Notes under the pieces: model-generated | Told to the model about the DNA's origin: nothing | Database searches by the model: none | Seen by the model: only the letters and a program-made list of their open reading frames with translations | Translations under genes and position numbers: made by a program | Assembly (NCBI GenBank): GCA_963778465.1 | Contig: CAVZUK010000003.1 | Location: 868,001-932,000, forward strand | Reading direction: 5' to 3' | Source of the DNA: CAVZBW01 sp963778465 | Lineage (GTDB): Bacteria; Actinomycetota; Acidimicrobiia; Acidimicrobiales; RAAP-2 | Length of the DNA stretch: 64,000 bases | In this document: positions 34,898 through 43,479 of the stretch, one piece after another | Position numbering within the stretch: the stretch's first letter is position 1 | Layout: each line of letters begins with the position of its first letter

Positions 34898-35217
34898 GGC
34901 GCCGGCTCGAGGACGACCGCGGTGCCGTACGCGCAGAACTCCGTCCACATGTCGCCCATCGAAGACGCGTCGAAGCGCATCGCGACGACCGCGTTGGCCC
35001 CTTTCGCCTGGGCCTCCTCCACCAGACGCTCCACGGCCTCCTCCCGGCTGTCGTGGAGGTTCTTGGTCATGCCCTTGAGCTCGCCGCCCATCATCGACTT
35101 GAACCCGGCGCCCATCTGGGAGAACGCGTTCCTCGAGCGCACCGTGAGCCCGAAGACCTCTCCGAGCACGCTCGTGATCCGGTAGCCCGGGACATCGTTC
35201 ATGGTGGAGACGAGCAT
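34894..35217 (-). CDS. YbjQ/UPF0145 family protein (heavy-metal-binding domain)
   Basis: 107 residues starting MLVSTMNDVPGYRITSVLGEV, then GLTVRSRN, MMGGELKGMTKNLHDSREEA and GANAVVAMRFDASSM. This is a clear YbjQ family protein: a small pentameric fold of unknown function, loosely annotated as heavy-metal-binding. It heads the ybjQ-hemE-hemH-hemY-lnt row and its stop overlaps the hemE GTG start. The upstream open frame is rich in Arg and lacks family similarity, so ATG at 35217 is preferred. Confidence 0.85.
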   Translation of the reverse strand: MLVSTMNDVPGYRITSVLGEVFGLTVRSRNAFSQMGAGFKSMMGGELKGMTKNLHDSREEAVERLVEEAQAKGANAVVAMRFDASSMGDMWTEFCAYGTAVVLEPAP

Positions 35218-35353
35218 GCGGTTCCTCCTCCCGGCGTGCCTTCTGGCCGTCCGGCGTGTGCCCGACCGGTCCTCGCCCGACTCTGCCGGGGAGATGCGAG
35301 CCCGGCCGGTCGTAGGCAGATCATCGCAGCCAGCGGGGTACGGGACCACCCCG

Positions 35354-35386
35354 CGCCAACAGCGGGTTGGCGTGGGGGTTCCCCCA
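35354..35386. other. Two adjacent hairpins between ybjQ and helD
   Basis: CGCCAAC (35354-35360) pairs with GTTGGCG (35366-35372) around a five-base loop. It is followed at once by TGGGGG-TT-CCCCCA (35373-35386). They lie in the 290-base divergent space and could be part of either promoter or leader. The rifamycin-associated element known upstream of some actinomycete helD genes was looked for and not recognised. Confidence 0.45.
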
Positions 35387-35504
35387 GGCCACTAACATCG
35401 ATCTTTCTCCCAAACGCAGTCGTTCCGCATCTCCAGCCCAGAGTTGTGCGCCACGAAGAGTGGTGCTGTCCGCAGTTCGCCGAGCCACGATCTTGGGAGG
35501 GGTC

Positions 35505-37979
35505 GTGGGGGGTGGTCGGAAGGAGGAAGCCGCCGAGGTGGCGCCAGACCGAGAGATCGGGCATCCCGACCTGCCGGAGGAGCAGCGCTTCTTGGACCGG
35601 GCCTACCAGGGGTTGGAGGCCATGCGGGGAGAGGCCTCGCGCATGCTCGAATCGGTCCTCGACATGGGCCGGGGCGGGACGTTCCAGTCCCGCACCGAGC
35701 GGGACATCGTCGTGCGGACCAGCCTGGCCCGCCTCTCCCAGCTCGACATCGGCGACCAGGCCCTGTGCTTCGGGCGGATCGACCGGATCGTCGGGCGGGA
35801 GCTCGAGTCGTTCCACATCGGACGCCTCGCCGTGTCCGGTCCCGATCACGAGCCCCTGGTCGTCGACTGGCGGGCCCCCGTGGCCGAGCCGTTCTACCGT
35901 GCCACCGGCCTCGACCCCCAGGGCCTGGCCCGGCGACGCCACCTGGGCGTGCGGGCCCGGCGGGTGGAGGGGCTCGAGGACGAGTACTTCGTCAGCCCCG
36001 AGCAGTGGCCCGTCAACGGCAGGGCGCCCCAGGTCCTGGCGGGCGCCGTGACGCCCGAGGCCGGGCTCGCCCAGACGGGCCTCGTGCTCGGCGGGCCGGG
36101 TGCGCTCCTCGCCGCCCTCGGGGCGGCGAGGACGGGCCAGATGGGCGACATCGTGGCGACCATCCAACGCGAGCAGGACGAGATCATCCGCTCGCCGCTG
36201 GCCGGAGTGCTCCTCGTGCAGGGCGGTCCGGGAACGGGAAAGACGGCCGTCGCCCTCCACCGGGCCGCCTACCTCCTCTACACGCACCGTTTCCCCCTGG
36301 AGCGCCAGGGCGTGCTGGTGGTCGGACCCAACCCGCTGTTCCTCCGCTACATCGAGCAGGTCCTGCCATCGCTCGGCGAGACGGGCGTCACCCTGTCGAC
36401 CGTGACCGGCCTGGTCCCCGAGATCCGGGTCCGAGCCGAGGACACCGAGGACGTGGCTCAGCTCAAGGGCGAGGCGCGGATGAGCCGGTTCCTGGGGCGA
36501 GCAGTGCGCACGCGGCAGCGCCCCTTGCGCACCGACGCAGCGATCCCGCTGGGTACCGCCCTCCTACGATTGACGGCCGAGGCCTCGAGGGAGATCGTCG
36601 GCTCGACACGCCGCCGGCGCGGTCCCCACAACGCCCGCCGCCGCTACCTGGAGAACCTGGTGGTGCGCCGCCTCGGCGAGCAGTACGAGCGCGTGCTGTG
36701 GGGAGCCGGCGCTCTTGCCGCGACGGGGCCGGCGACGGACCCCCTCGACGAGGATGGGGGAGCCAGCGAGGAGCTCGACCTGCTGGAGCTGCGTCGCCGA
36801 CTGCGCCGGGTGCCCGCCTACGTCGAGGCGCTGGACCGCATGTGGCCCCGCCTGGAGCCGCACGAGCTCGTGCACGATCTGTTTGGCGCGCGACCGCTCC
36901 TTGCGGCTGCGGGTCGCGGGATCCTCACCGGGGCCGAGCAGGCGATGCTCCACCGGCCGAGGTCCAAGCGCCTCGAAGAGGTGGCATGGACGCCGGCCGA
37001 CGTCGCGCTGGTGGACGAGGCCCGGGTCCTGCTCGGGCCGTCTCGGGCACGGCCGCCCCGTCCCCGATCCGAGTCGCGCGAGCGGGGCGGCCTCGACCTG
37101 CCCGAATGGGCACCGGGCGGTGGACCCACGGCTCGCGCTCCGGCGACCGGGGCACCGTGGGACGGCGCCTCCGGAGGCGTTCCGGGCACCGGGCGCTCGG
37201 CCCAGCTCGACGGCTCGGAGGACGGGATCCGGGCCTACGGCCACATCGTGGTCGACGAGGTGCAGGGTCTCTCGGAGATGCAGCTGCGCATGCTGGCCCG
37301 GCGATCGCTCTCGGGATCGATGACGGTCGTCGGCGACGTCGCTCAGGCGACGTCAGCGGCCTCGTCGGAGAGCTGGGACGTCGTGGCCATGCACCTGAGC
37401 CCCGACCGGCCGGTGCGCCGCTCCGAGCTCACGGTGAGCTACCGGACGCCGGCCGAGGTCGTCGACGTGGCCGCCCGGGTCCTCGCGGAGGCCGCTCCGG
37501 AGCTCGCCGCACCGCGGCCCGTCCGGCGCTCCGGATTCCCACCCACGGTCTTCCGTGCCGATCGCGGCGAGCTGTTCCGGGCCGTGGCGGTCGTCGCGGC
37601 CGACGAGCTGGCGGCCATCGGCGAGGGCCGCGTGGCGATCCTCGCCCCCGACGGCCTGCTCGACTCGCTGGATCGGACGATGCGCGAGCAGGGGCTCGAT
37701 CCCGTCGATCCCCGCGAGCGCTCGGGGCCGGGACTGGCCGCGCCCCTGGTCCTGCTGCCCGTCGGCTCGGCGAACGGTCTCGAGTTCGACGCGGTCGTCG
37801 TCGTCGAGCCGGCCCTCATCGCCGCTGGCCTGCCGGGAGGGGAGGAGCGGCCCCTCGTGCCCACGTCGCGGGGCCTGCGAACCCTGTACGTGGCCCTGAC
37901 CCGGCCCACACGCCGACTCACACTCGTGCACTCCCAACCCCTGCCCTCGGTGCTCGAGTTCCTGTCCACCCGCGGTTGA
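35505..37979 (+). CDS. helD: HelD-family RNA polymerase-recycling ATPase (UvrD/Rep-like)
   Basis: 824 residues from GTG 35505. The N-terminal domain (LPEEQRFLDRAYQGLEAMRG, then GDQALCFGRIDR, VVDWRAPVAEPFYRA) is HelD-specific. Walker A is GGPGTGKT at about residues 240-247. The Walker B-like motif is HIVVDEVQGLSEMQ (D584; DEVQ in place of the common DEAQ). Motif VI is LYVALTRPTRRLTLVHS. HelD proteins bind RNA polymerase and strip stalled complexes from DNA; actinomycete members can give rifamycin tolerance. GGGAGGGG just upstream of the GTG supports the start, though TTG at 35493 is also in frame. The middle is enlarged by a Pro/Gly/Arg-rich stretch around residues 500-570. Confidence 0.85.
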   Translation: MGGGRKEEAAEVAPDREIGHPDLPEEQRFLDRAYQGLEAMRGEASRMLESVLDMGRGGTFQSRTERDIVVRTSLARLSQLDIGDQALCFGRIDRIVGRELESFHIGRLAVSGPDHEPLVVDWRAPVAEPFYRATGLDPQGLARRRHLGVRARRVEGLEDEYFVSPEQWPVNGRAPQVLAGAVTPEAGLAQTGLVLGGPGALLAALGAARTGQMGDIVATIQREQDEIIRSPLAGVLLVQGGPGTGKTAVALHRAAYLLYTHRFPLERQGVLVVGPNPLFLRYIEQVLPSLGETGVTLSTVTGLVPEIRVRAEDTEDVAQLKGEARMSRFLGRAVRTRQRPLRTDAAIPLGTALLRLTAEASREIVGSTRRRRGPHNARRRYLENLVVRRLGEQYERVLWGAGALAATGPATDPLDEDGGASEELDLLELRRRLRRVPAYVEALDRMWPRLEPHELVHDLFGARPLLAAAGRGILTGAEQAMLHRPRSKRLEEVAWTPADVALVDEARVLLGPSRARPPRPRSESRERGGLDLPEWAPGGGPTARAPATGAPWDGASGGVPGTGRSAQLDGSEDGIRAYGHIVVDEVQGLSEMQLRMLARRSLSGSMTVVGDVAQATSAASSESWDVVAMHLSPDRPVRRSELTVSYRTPAEVVDVAARVLAEAAPELAAPRPVRRSGFPPTVFRADRGELFRAVAVVAADELAAIGEGRVAILAPDGLLDSLDRTMREQGLDPVDPRERSGPGLAAPLVLLPVGSANGLEFDAVVVVEPALIAAGLPGGEERPLVPTSRGLRTLYVALTRPTRRLTLVHSQPLPSVLEFLSTRG

Positions 37980-38112
37980 CGCTCCCGGCCGCGGGCCCGG
38001 GACCGGCGGCCACCGCGACGACCCGTGCGCGGGAGGCGGATCGTCCCCCGGACGGCGCCGCGACAACCAGCATGTTGGCGTAGCCGTCACCCGTTGGACT
38101 AGGAAGTACGCC

Positions 38113-38709
38113 GTGAGTCAGGCCATTCAGGTGGACCAGGGGGCGAAGCCTCGCCGAGTGGTCCACGAGCGGCCGCCGATGCTCGCCATCGGCGTGATGA
38201 TCTGGCTCGGGTCGGAGTTCATGTTCTTCAGCGGCCTCTTCGCCGCGTTCTTCACGATCCGGGCAAACGCCACCGTGTGGCCGCCGACCGGGACGGACCT
38301 CGACACGATCCAGGCCGGCGTCTTCACCGCGATCCTCGTGTCGTCCAGCTTCACCATGCAAAAGGCGGTGTTCGACGAGGAGCGCTACGACCGCAAGAGC
38401 GCACGCCGCTGGGTCGTGGCCACCCTGATCCTCGGCTTCATGTTCCTCGGCAACCAGTGCTACGAGTGGGTCACCCTGACCACGCGCTGGTACACCAACT
38501 CCTTCGGCTCGCTCTTCTTCATCATGACGGGCCTCCACGGTCTCCACGTGTTCCTCGGGCTCTTGGCGATGACCTTCCTGCTGCTGCGAATGCGCGGCCA
38601 GGCCGGCGACCCCGGCGAGCTGTCGGTCTTCCAGGGGGTCAGCTACTACTGGCACTTCGTGGACATCGTGTGGATCGGCCTGTACAGCTGCCTGTTCCTC
38701 CTCAAGTAG
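38113..38709 (+). CDS. ctaE: Cytochrome c oxidase subunit III
   Basis: 198 residues with five helices, the short actinobacterial form of subunit III. WLGSEFMFFSGLFAAFFTIR opens the first helix. FFIMTGLHGLHVFLGL and SYYWHFVDIVWIGLY carry the conserved His, Glu-type and Trp-His-Phe-Val-Asp signature. The GTG start at 38113 has AGGAAG six bases upstream. It begins the ctaE-qcrCAB row, the order known from mycobacteria and streptomycetes. The 130 bases before it show GC-rich stems but no convincing promoter. Confidence 0.95.
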   Translation: MSQAIQVDQGAKPRRVVHERPPMLAIGVMIWLGSEFMFFSGLFAAFFTIRANATVWPPTGTDLDTIQAGVFTAILVSSSFTMQKAVFDEERYDRKSARRWVVATLILGFMFLGNQCYEWVTLTTRWYTNSFGSLFFIMTGLHGLHVFLGLLAMTFLLLRMRGQAGDPGELSVFQGVSYYWHFVDIVWIGLYSCLFLLK

Positions 38710-38791
38710 ACGGCACGGACAGGTGGCATGGGCGGGCGAGACCGGAAGGCGAGAGGGCTCGGGTAGGCAAGACGTGGCTCGGCGGCATGGC

Positions 38792-38838
38792 ACGGTCGGA
38801 GACGACCGGCGAGACGGGACGGTCGGAGACGGCCGGCG
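38792..38838 (+). repeat. Imperfect 20-bp direct repeat (27-bp period) upstream of qcrC
   Basis: ACGGTCGGAGACGACCGGCG at 38792-38811 recurs with one change at 38819-38838, ending seven bases before the qcrC ATG. Each copy contains GGTCGGAGACGACC-like half-palindromes. It covers the qcrC ribosome-binding region and could affect translation or be a simple duplication. Confidence 0.65.
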
Positions 38839-38845
38839 GCAAGGC

Positions 38846-39892
38846 ATGAGCAGCGCGCGCCGTCGCAGCCTCCGTCACCGCGCCCTCCGGCACCGGATGC
38901 TCCTCCCCCTGAGCCTGGTCTCCGCGGTGGCGATCGGGGGTGCCGCGGTGATGGCCGGCGGCGCGGCCGGCGGAGCCACTTCGGACGGATCGGGCAGTAC
39001 GACGAGCACCACCGCCGCGGCGGGCAAGGGGTCGAGCCATCCGGCGAGCGAGCCCGGCAGCCGCACCTACGTCTACCGCAACGGTCAGCTGATCGCCTAC
39101 GGGAGCCACCACACCGTCATCTACACCGTGCCTCCCAGCGTCTTCATCCCGGCCGGGCAGGCGCTCTTCGCCCAGGACTGCGCGAGCTGCCACGGCTCCG
39201 ACGCCCAGGGGACCCAGTACGCCCCCAACCTGGTGGGCCTCGGGCCGGCCACCATCGACTTCTGGATCACCACCGGGCGGATGCCGGCCAAGAACCCCCG
39301 CGCCGTGCAGGCCCCGGAGAAGCCCCCGCAGCTGACGGACCGCCAGGCGCTCGAGGTGGCCGCCTACGTCAACTCGCTCGACCCGGCCACCCCCTTCATT
39401 CCCCACGTCAACACGCAGAGCGCCAGCCTGTCCGAGGGAGCGGACCTCTTCTCGATCAACTGCGCGGCGTGCCACACCATCACGGGGGCAGGCGACGCGC
39501 TCGCAAAGAACACCTTCTCGCCGTCCCTCCACACCTACGGGCAACCCACCGCCACCCAGGTGGCGGAGGCCATCCGGACCGGGCCGGCCAACATGCCGCG
39601 GTTCAACGGTGGCAACCTCACCGACGCCGAGGTCGCGGACATCACCAAGTACGTGGTGGAGAAGATCCAGCACCCGGACAACCCCGGCGGGTTCGGCTTG
39701 GGCGGCATCGGACCGGTCACCGAGGGCTTCGTCGGTCTGCTCTTCGGGGTCGGCGGGATGATGTTGCTCGCCTACTGGACGGGTGACCGGACCGAGAAGG
39801 ACGAGGAGGGCGACGAGGGCGAGGGCGAGTCGGGCCACGGCGGCCAAGGGGCCGGCGCGACGCCGGAGCCGGTCGGAGGAGGGCACGCGTGA
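38846..39892 (+). CDS. qcrC: Menaquinol-cytochrome c reductase, diheme cytochrome c subunit
   Basis: 348 residues. An N-terminal membrane or signal segment (RMLLPLSLVSAVAIGGAAVMAG) is followed by a Ser/Thr/Gly linker. Two c-heme sites follow: CASCHG (C112-H116) and CAACHT (C206-H210). A C-terminal helix (GLLFGVGGMMLLAYWTG) anchors the protein and an acidic Gly/Glu tail ends it. The diheme form replaces free cytochrome c in actinobacterial bcc-aa3 supercomplexes. ATG at 38846; the open frame continues upstream only through repeat sequence. The stop overlaps the qcrA GTG. Confidence 0.95.
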   Translation: MSSARRRSLRHRALRHRMLLPLSLVSAVAIGGAAVMAGGAAGGATSDGSGSTTSTTAAAGKGSSHPASEPGSRTYVYRNGQLIAYGSHHTVIYTVPPSVFIPAGQALFAQDCASCHGSDAQGTQYAPNLVGLGPATIDFWITTGRMPAKNPRAVQAPEKPPQLTDRQALEVAAYVNSLDPATPFIPHVNTQSASLSEGADLFSINCAACHTITGAGDALAKNTFSPSLHTYGQPTATQVAEAIRTGPANMPRFNGGNLTDAEVADITKYVVEKIQHPDNPGGFGLGGIGPVTEGFVGLLFGVGGMMLLAYWTGDRTEKDEEGDEGEGESGHGGQGAGATPEPVGGGHA

Positions 39893-40908
39893 GCGACCAG
39901 GGCGACCAGCACCCCGAGCCGCGGGGCGACGGGGCACCTGCCGACGCGGGCGACGGCGCCGTCGCGACCGGCACGCGCACGCCGATCCCCCTGCCGGTGG
40001 CCCGGCTCGACGATCCTCACATGCAGCCGGCCGCCAAGCACCCCAAGACCGCCGAGCGGCTGATCGCGCTGATCCTCCTCGGGGGCGTGGCCGGCGTCGC
40101 CGCCTTCGGCGCCTGCTACTGGCAGGACCTGGCCCCCTGGACCCTCGGTGTCTCCCTCGGCGGCGGCCTCCTCCTGCTCGGGATCGGCATGACCGCCTGG
40201 GGCAAATACCTCATGCCGAAGGGCCCATTCGTCGAGGAGCGGCACCTGGCGGCGGGGACCACCGAGGAGCGGGACGCCATGGCGGCCGCCGTCGTCCAGC
40301 GCACCGGCCTCGTGTTCCGCCGTCGGGGCGTGCTCGGCGGCCTCTTGGGGGCCGGCCTCGGCATCTTCGGCATCGTCTCCATCTTCCCCCTCCTCCGCTC
40401 CCTCGGACCGCTTCCCAAGAACACGATGGAACTGACCAACTGGAAGCGGGGCTCGCGCCTGGTCAATCAAAACGGCCGGCCGATCCACGTGGTCGACCTC
40501 GCCATCGGCAGCATCACGACGGTGTTCCCCGAGGGGTACGAGAACAACACCCAGGACCAGGCGCAGGACCAGACCGTGCTGATCCGCGTGTCGACCGAAC
40601 CCATCACCACCCGCCCGGGCCGGGAGGACTGGTCGCCCGCCGGCTACATCGCCTACTCCAAGCTGTGCACCCACCTCGGATGCCCCGTCGGCCTCTACGA
40701 GCAGCAGTTGGAGCTCCTCGTCTGCCCGTGCCACCAGTCGATGTTCAACGTCCTCAACGGCGCGGTGCCCGAGTTCGGGCCGGCACCGCGAGCCCTGCCC
40801 CAGCTCCCGTTGATGGTCGACTCGAGGGGCTATCTTCGGGCGGCAGACGGTTACGACCAAGCGGTGGGCCCGGGCTTCTGGGAACGCACCTCCAAGAACC
40901 TGTCATGA
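39889..40908 (+). CDS. qcrA: Menaquinol-cytochrome c reductase, Rieske iron-sulfur subunit
   Basis: 339 residues. Three hydrophobic helices lie in the N-terminal half (LIALILLGGVAGVAAFGA and LGVSLGGGLLLLGIGM, then VLGGLLGAGLGIFGIVSIF), the actinobacterial plan with extra helices. The Rieske [2Fe-2S] ligands are in CTHLGC and CPCHQS near residues 260-285. The GTG start at 39889 overlaps the qcrC stop. The first 35 residues are polar and probably cytoplasmic. Confidence 0.95.
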   Translation: MSDQGDQHPEPRGDGAPADAGDGAVATGTRTPIPLPVARLDDPHMQPAAKHPKTAERLIALILLGGVAGVAAFGACYWQDLAPWTLGVSLGGGLLLLGIGMTAWGKYLMPKGPFVEERHLAAGTTEERDAMAAAVVQRTGLVFRRRGVLGGLLGAGLGIFGIVSIFPLLRSLGPLPKNTMELTNWKRGSRLVNQNGRPIHVVDLAIGSITTVFPEGYENNTQDQAQDQTVLIRVSTEPITTRPGREDWSPAGYIAYSKLCTHLGCPVGLYEQQLELLVCPCHQSMFNVLNGAVPEFGPAPRALPQLPLMVDSRGYLRAADGYDQAVGPGFWERTSKNLS

Positions 40909-40966
40909 CACGCACCTCCCTCACGAGCGCCATGGACCCGATCGCCCGCGTCCATAGGCCCGCGCC

Positions 40967-42559
40967 ATGAGCACGGTCTTCAAGCCCCGCACCCGGCGCG
41001 AGGCTCGCGCTGCCCGGGGGCCCTTCGGGGTCGTCGGCCAGGCCATCGGGGAGCTCGACGACCGGCTCGGGGTGGCCAAGGGCGGTCGCGTCTTCCTCGA
41101 CAAGATCTTCCCCGACCACTGGTCGTTCATGCTCGGGGAGATCGCCCTGTACTCCTTCGTCGTGCTCATCGCGACGGGGGTCTTCCTCTCGTTGTACTTC
41201 GTCCCCTCGACGGCGCAGGTCATCTACCACGGCTCCTACGCGCCGCTACAGGGGCAGAGGGTCTCCGAGGCCTACGCCTCCACCGTCGACCTCTCCTTCT
41301 CCGTGCGCTCCGGGCTGCTCATGCGTCAGATGCACCACTGGGCCGCGGACATCTTCGTCGGGGCGATCGTGATCCACATGGCCCGGATCTTCTTCACCGG
41401 TGCCTTCCGCAAGCCGAGGGAGCTCAACTGGACCATCGGCGTGACGCTCCTGACGCTGGCCGTGGCCAACGGCTTCATCGGGTACTCGCTGCCGGACGAC
41501 CTGGTCTCGGGGACGGGCCTCCGCATCATGTACTCGATCGTCCTCTCGATCCCGTTCGTGGGCACCTATCTGGCGTTCTTTCTCTTTGGTGGCAATTTCC
41601 CGGGCGATGCCATCATCCCCAGGCTCTTCATCGTCCACGTCCTGATCCTGCCGCTCGTCATCATCGGCCTCCTCGCGGGACACCTCGGGCTGTTGGTCCG
41701 GCAGAAGCACACCCAGTTCCCGGGCAAGGGTCGGAGCGAGCACAACGTGGTGGGCTCGCCGATGTTCCCGACCTTCATCTTCAAGACCACGGGCTTCATG
41801 TTCATGACGACGGCCTCCCTCGCCCTCCTGGGCGGGCTGGCGCAGATCAACCCGATCTGGCAATTCGGCCAGTACGAGCCGTACAAGATCTCGTACGCGG
41901 TCCAGCCCGACTGGTACATGGGATGGCTCGACGGCGCCTTGCGCATCATGCCGAGCTGGGAGTGGACGGGCTGGGGCCACACGCTTCCCTACGAGGTGTT
42001 CCTGCCCGCCGTGGTCTTCGCCGGACTGATCTTCACCCTGTGCTACGCCTGGCCGGCGATCGAGCGAAAATACACGGGGGACGACGAGATACACCACCTC
42101 CTGGACAGACCGAGAGATCGTCCCAAACGGACCGCGGCCGGCGCTGCGGTGATCGGGCTGCTGTTCACGGTCTTTGGTGCGAGCGCCACCGACGTGCTCG
42201 CCAATTACTTCAACCTCTCCCTCAACGGCGTGCTGTGGTTCTTCCGGATCGCCGTCATCGTCGTGCCCATCGTGACGGGCCTGTTGACGTGGCGGGTCTG
42301 CATCGAGATGCAGGGTGTCCACGGCGTGGGCAAGCGCAAGCGGGCGCTCATCATCTCGCGCACCAAGGAGGGGGAGTACATCACGGCACCCACGCCTCCA
42401 CGCCCGGGGGACGAGCACGAAGAGCTGCCGCCCGAGCCGGTGCCGGTCCAGGTGGAGGTCGAGTCGCTGCCGATCGCCGTCGGTGCCCCGGGGGGCAACG
42501 GCGAGGGCGACGGCGAGGGCGACGGGGTCACTCCCGGCGTGCGCAGGGTCACCCGCTAG
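40967..42559 (+). CDS. qcrB: Menaquinol-cytochrome c reductase, cytochrome b subunit
   Basis: 530 residues with eight or more helices. The two pairs of heme b ligands are in RQMHHWAADIFVGAIVIHMA and FIVHVLILPLVIIGLLAGHL. The quinol-oxidation motif is PDWYMGW, where proteobacterial and mitochondrial proteins have PEWY; PDWY is usual in actinobacteria. The last 100 residues, after TGLLTWRVCIEMQG, are a polar Pro/Glu/Val-rich tail ending in a Gly/Asp/Glu repeat. ATG at 40967, 58 bases after qcrA. It ends the row at two adjacent palindromes. Confidence 0.95.
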   Translation: MSTVFKPRTRREARAARGPFGVVGQAIGELDDRLGVAKGGRVFLDKIFPDHWSFMLGEIALYSFVVLIATGVFLSLYFVPSTAQVIYHGSYAPLQGQRVSEAYASTVDLSFSVRSGLLMRQMHHWAADIFVGAIVIHMARIFFTGAFRKPRELNWTIGVTLLTLAVANGFIGYSLPDDLVSGTGLRIMYSIVLSIPFVGTYLAFFLFGGNFPGDAIIPRLFIVHVLILPLVIIGLLAGHLGLLVRQKHTQFPGKGRSEHNVVGSPMFPTFIFKTTGFMFMTTASLALLGGLAQINPIWQFGQYEPYKISYAVQPDWYMGWLDGALRIMPSWEWTGWGHTLPYEVFLPAVVFAGLIFTLCYAWPAIERKYTGDDEIHHLLDRPRDRPKRTAAGAAVIGLLFTVFGASATDVLANYFNLSLNGVLWFFRIAVIVVPIVTGLLTWRVCIEMQGVHGVGKRKRALIISRTKEGEYITAPTPPRPGDEHEELPPEPVPVQVEVESLPIAVGAPGGNGEGDGEGDGVTPGVRRVTR

Positions 42560-42572
42560 CGCGCAGGACATC

Positions 42573-42600
42573 CGAGCCGGCCGGCTCGCAGGGGCCCCTG
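42573..42600. terminator. Two abutting perfect palindromes between convergent genes (possible bidirectional terminator)
   Basis: CGAGCCGGCCGGCTCG (42573-42588) is a perfect 16-base palindrome and is followed without a gap by CAGGGGCCCCTG (42589-42600), a perfect 12-base palindrome. They sit in the 78-base space between the qcrB stop and the convergent GNAT gene. A U-tract is missing on both sides, so termination is likely but not typical, and protein binding is an alternative. Confidence 0.5.
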
Positions 42601-42637
42601 TCGCCGCCCGGCTGCGGGGTACGGACGGGGAGTTCTT

Positions 42638-43420
42638 TCAGTCCAGGGAGCGGTAGTGATAGCTGCTCAGCTCGCGGAAGCCCGATTCCCCGTAGAGCCG
42701 TAGTCCGGTCCCGTTGTCACGCTCCACCTGGAGGTACATCCGCTCGGTGCCGCACGCTGCGGCCCAGCCGGCCAACGCCGCGAGCACGGCGCGAGCCACG
42801 CCCCTGCCGCGGGCCCGTGGGACCGTGGCCATGCCGAAGACGCCGGCCCAGCCGGTGTCGGCAACGACCCGGCCGACGCCCACCACCTCGCCGCCCAGGA
42901 CCGCGGAGGCATAGGCGCTCGGTTGGTCGACCCGCCGCAGCATCTGCCGTTCGGCGCCCGCTTCGGTACCCTCCCCGTGGAGGCCGTGCCACACGTCGAA
43001 CCAGGAGCGCGTCGGGCCGTCGTCCAGTCGGGTCACGAGCGAGCCTGCCGGCACGAATTCGCTTTCCCGGAACGCGGCGGTCGACGCCACTTGGAGCGAC
43101 ATCGCGCTCCGCCGGCCGTAAGCCCGTCCCGCCAAGACCGCGTCGAGCGTCGCCGGGCAGGCTGGCGGGCTGATCTGGAACCGGGCGGGCGTCTGCTGGC
43201 CGGCGTAGAACCTCTCGGCGTCGAGGACCCGTTGCACGACCTCCGGGCGGTCAGCGTCGTGATGCGGCTGCACGGTACCCACCCACCAGGCACAGCCGGG
43301 TGCGAGACGGAGCCGCCACCCTCGGTCGTCCTCCGCGTGCTCGGCCGGATGGGCCCGGGCCACCCTGTCCTGGAGGTCCCTCACGAGGTGCGACGTTCCC
43401 AAGGCCGACCACACTGGCAC
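42638..43420 (-). CDS. GNAT-family N-acetyltransferase
   Basis: 260 residues. The C-terminal half has GNAT signatures: SAVLGGEVVGVGRVVADTG (beta strands), GVFGMATVPRARGRGVARAV (motif A with the R-G-R-G-V-A acetyl-CoA loop) and MYLQVERDNGTGLRLYGESGF (motif B). The N-terminal half is a second, weaker domain, as in two-domain GNATs. Substrate unknown. Several in-frame starts are possible (GTG 43420, 43414, 43384). Converges with qcrB. Confidence 0.75.
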   Translation of the reverse strand: MPVWSALGTSHLVRDLQDRVARAHPAEHAEDDRGWRLRLAPGCAWWVGTVQPHHDADRPEVVQRVLDAERFYAGQQTPARFQISPPACPATLDAVLAGRAYGRRSAMSLQVASTAAFRESEFVPAGSLVTRLDDGPTRSWFDVWHGLHGEGTEAGAERQMLRRVDQPSAYASAVLGGEVVGVGRVVADTGWAGVFGMATVPRARGRGVARAVLAALAGWAAACGTERMYLQVERDNGTGLRLYGESGFRELSSYHYRSLD

Positions 43421-43467
43421 GCAACCGGGCGTCCGGTGAGCACCGGGCGACCGGGCCCCCGGGCTGG

Positions 43468-43473
43468 GATACT
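43468..43473 (+). promoter_or_regulatory. Possible leaderless promoter (-10) for the SDR gene
   Basis: GATACT lies six bases before the ATG at 43480. This distance would put transcription start on or beside the start codon. No ribosome site is visible upstream of the ATG, which agrees with a leaderless message. Confidence 0.45.
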
Positions 43474-43479
43474 GCGCAG

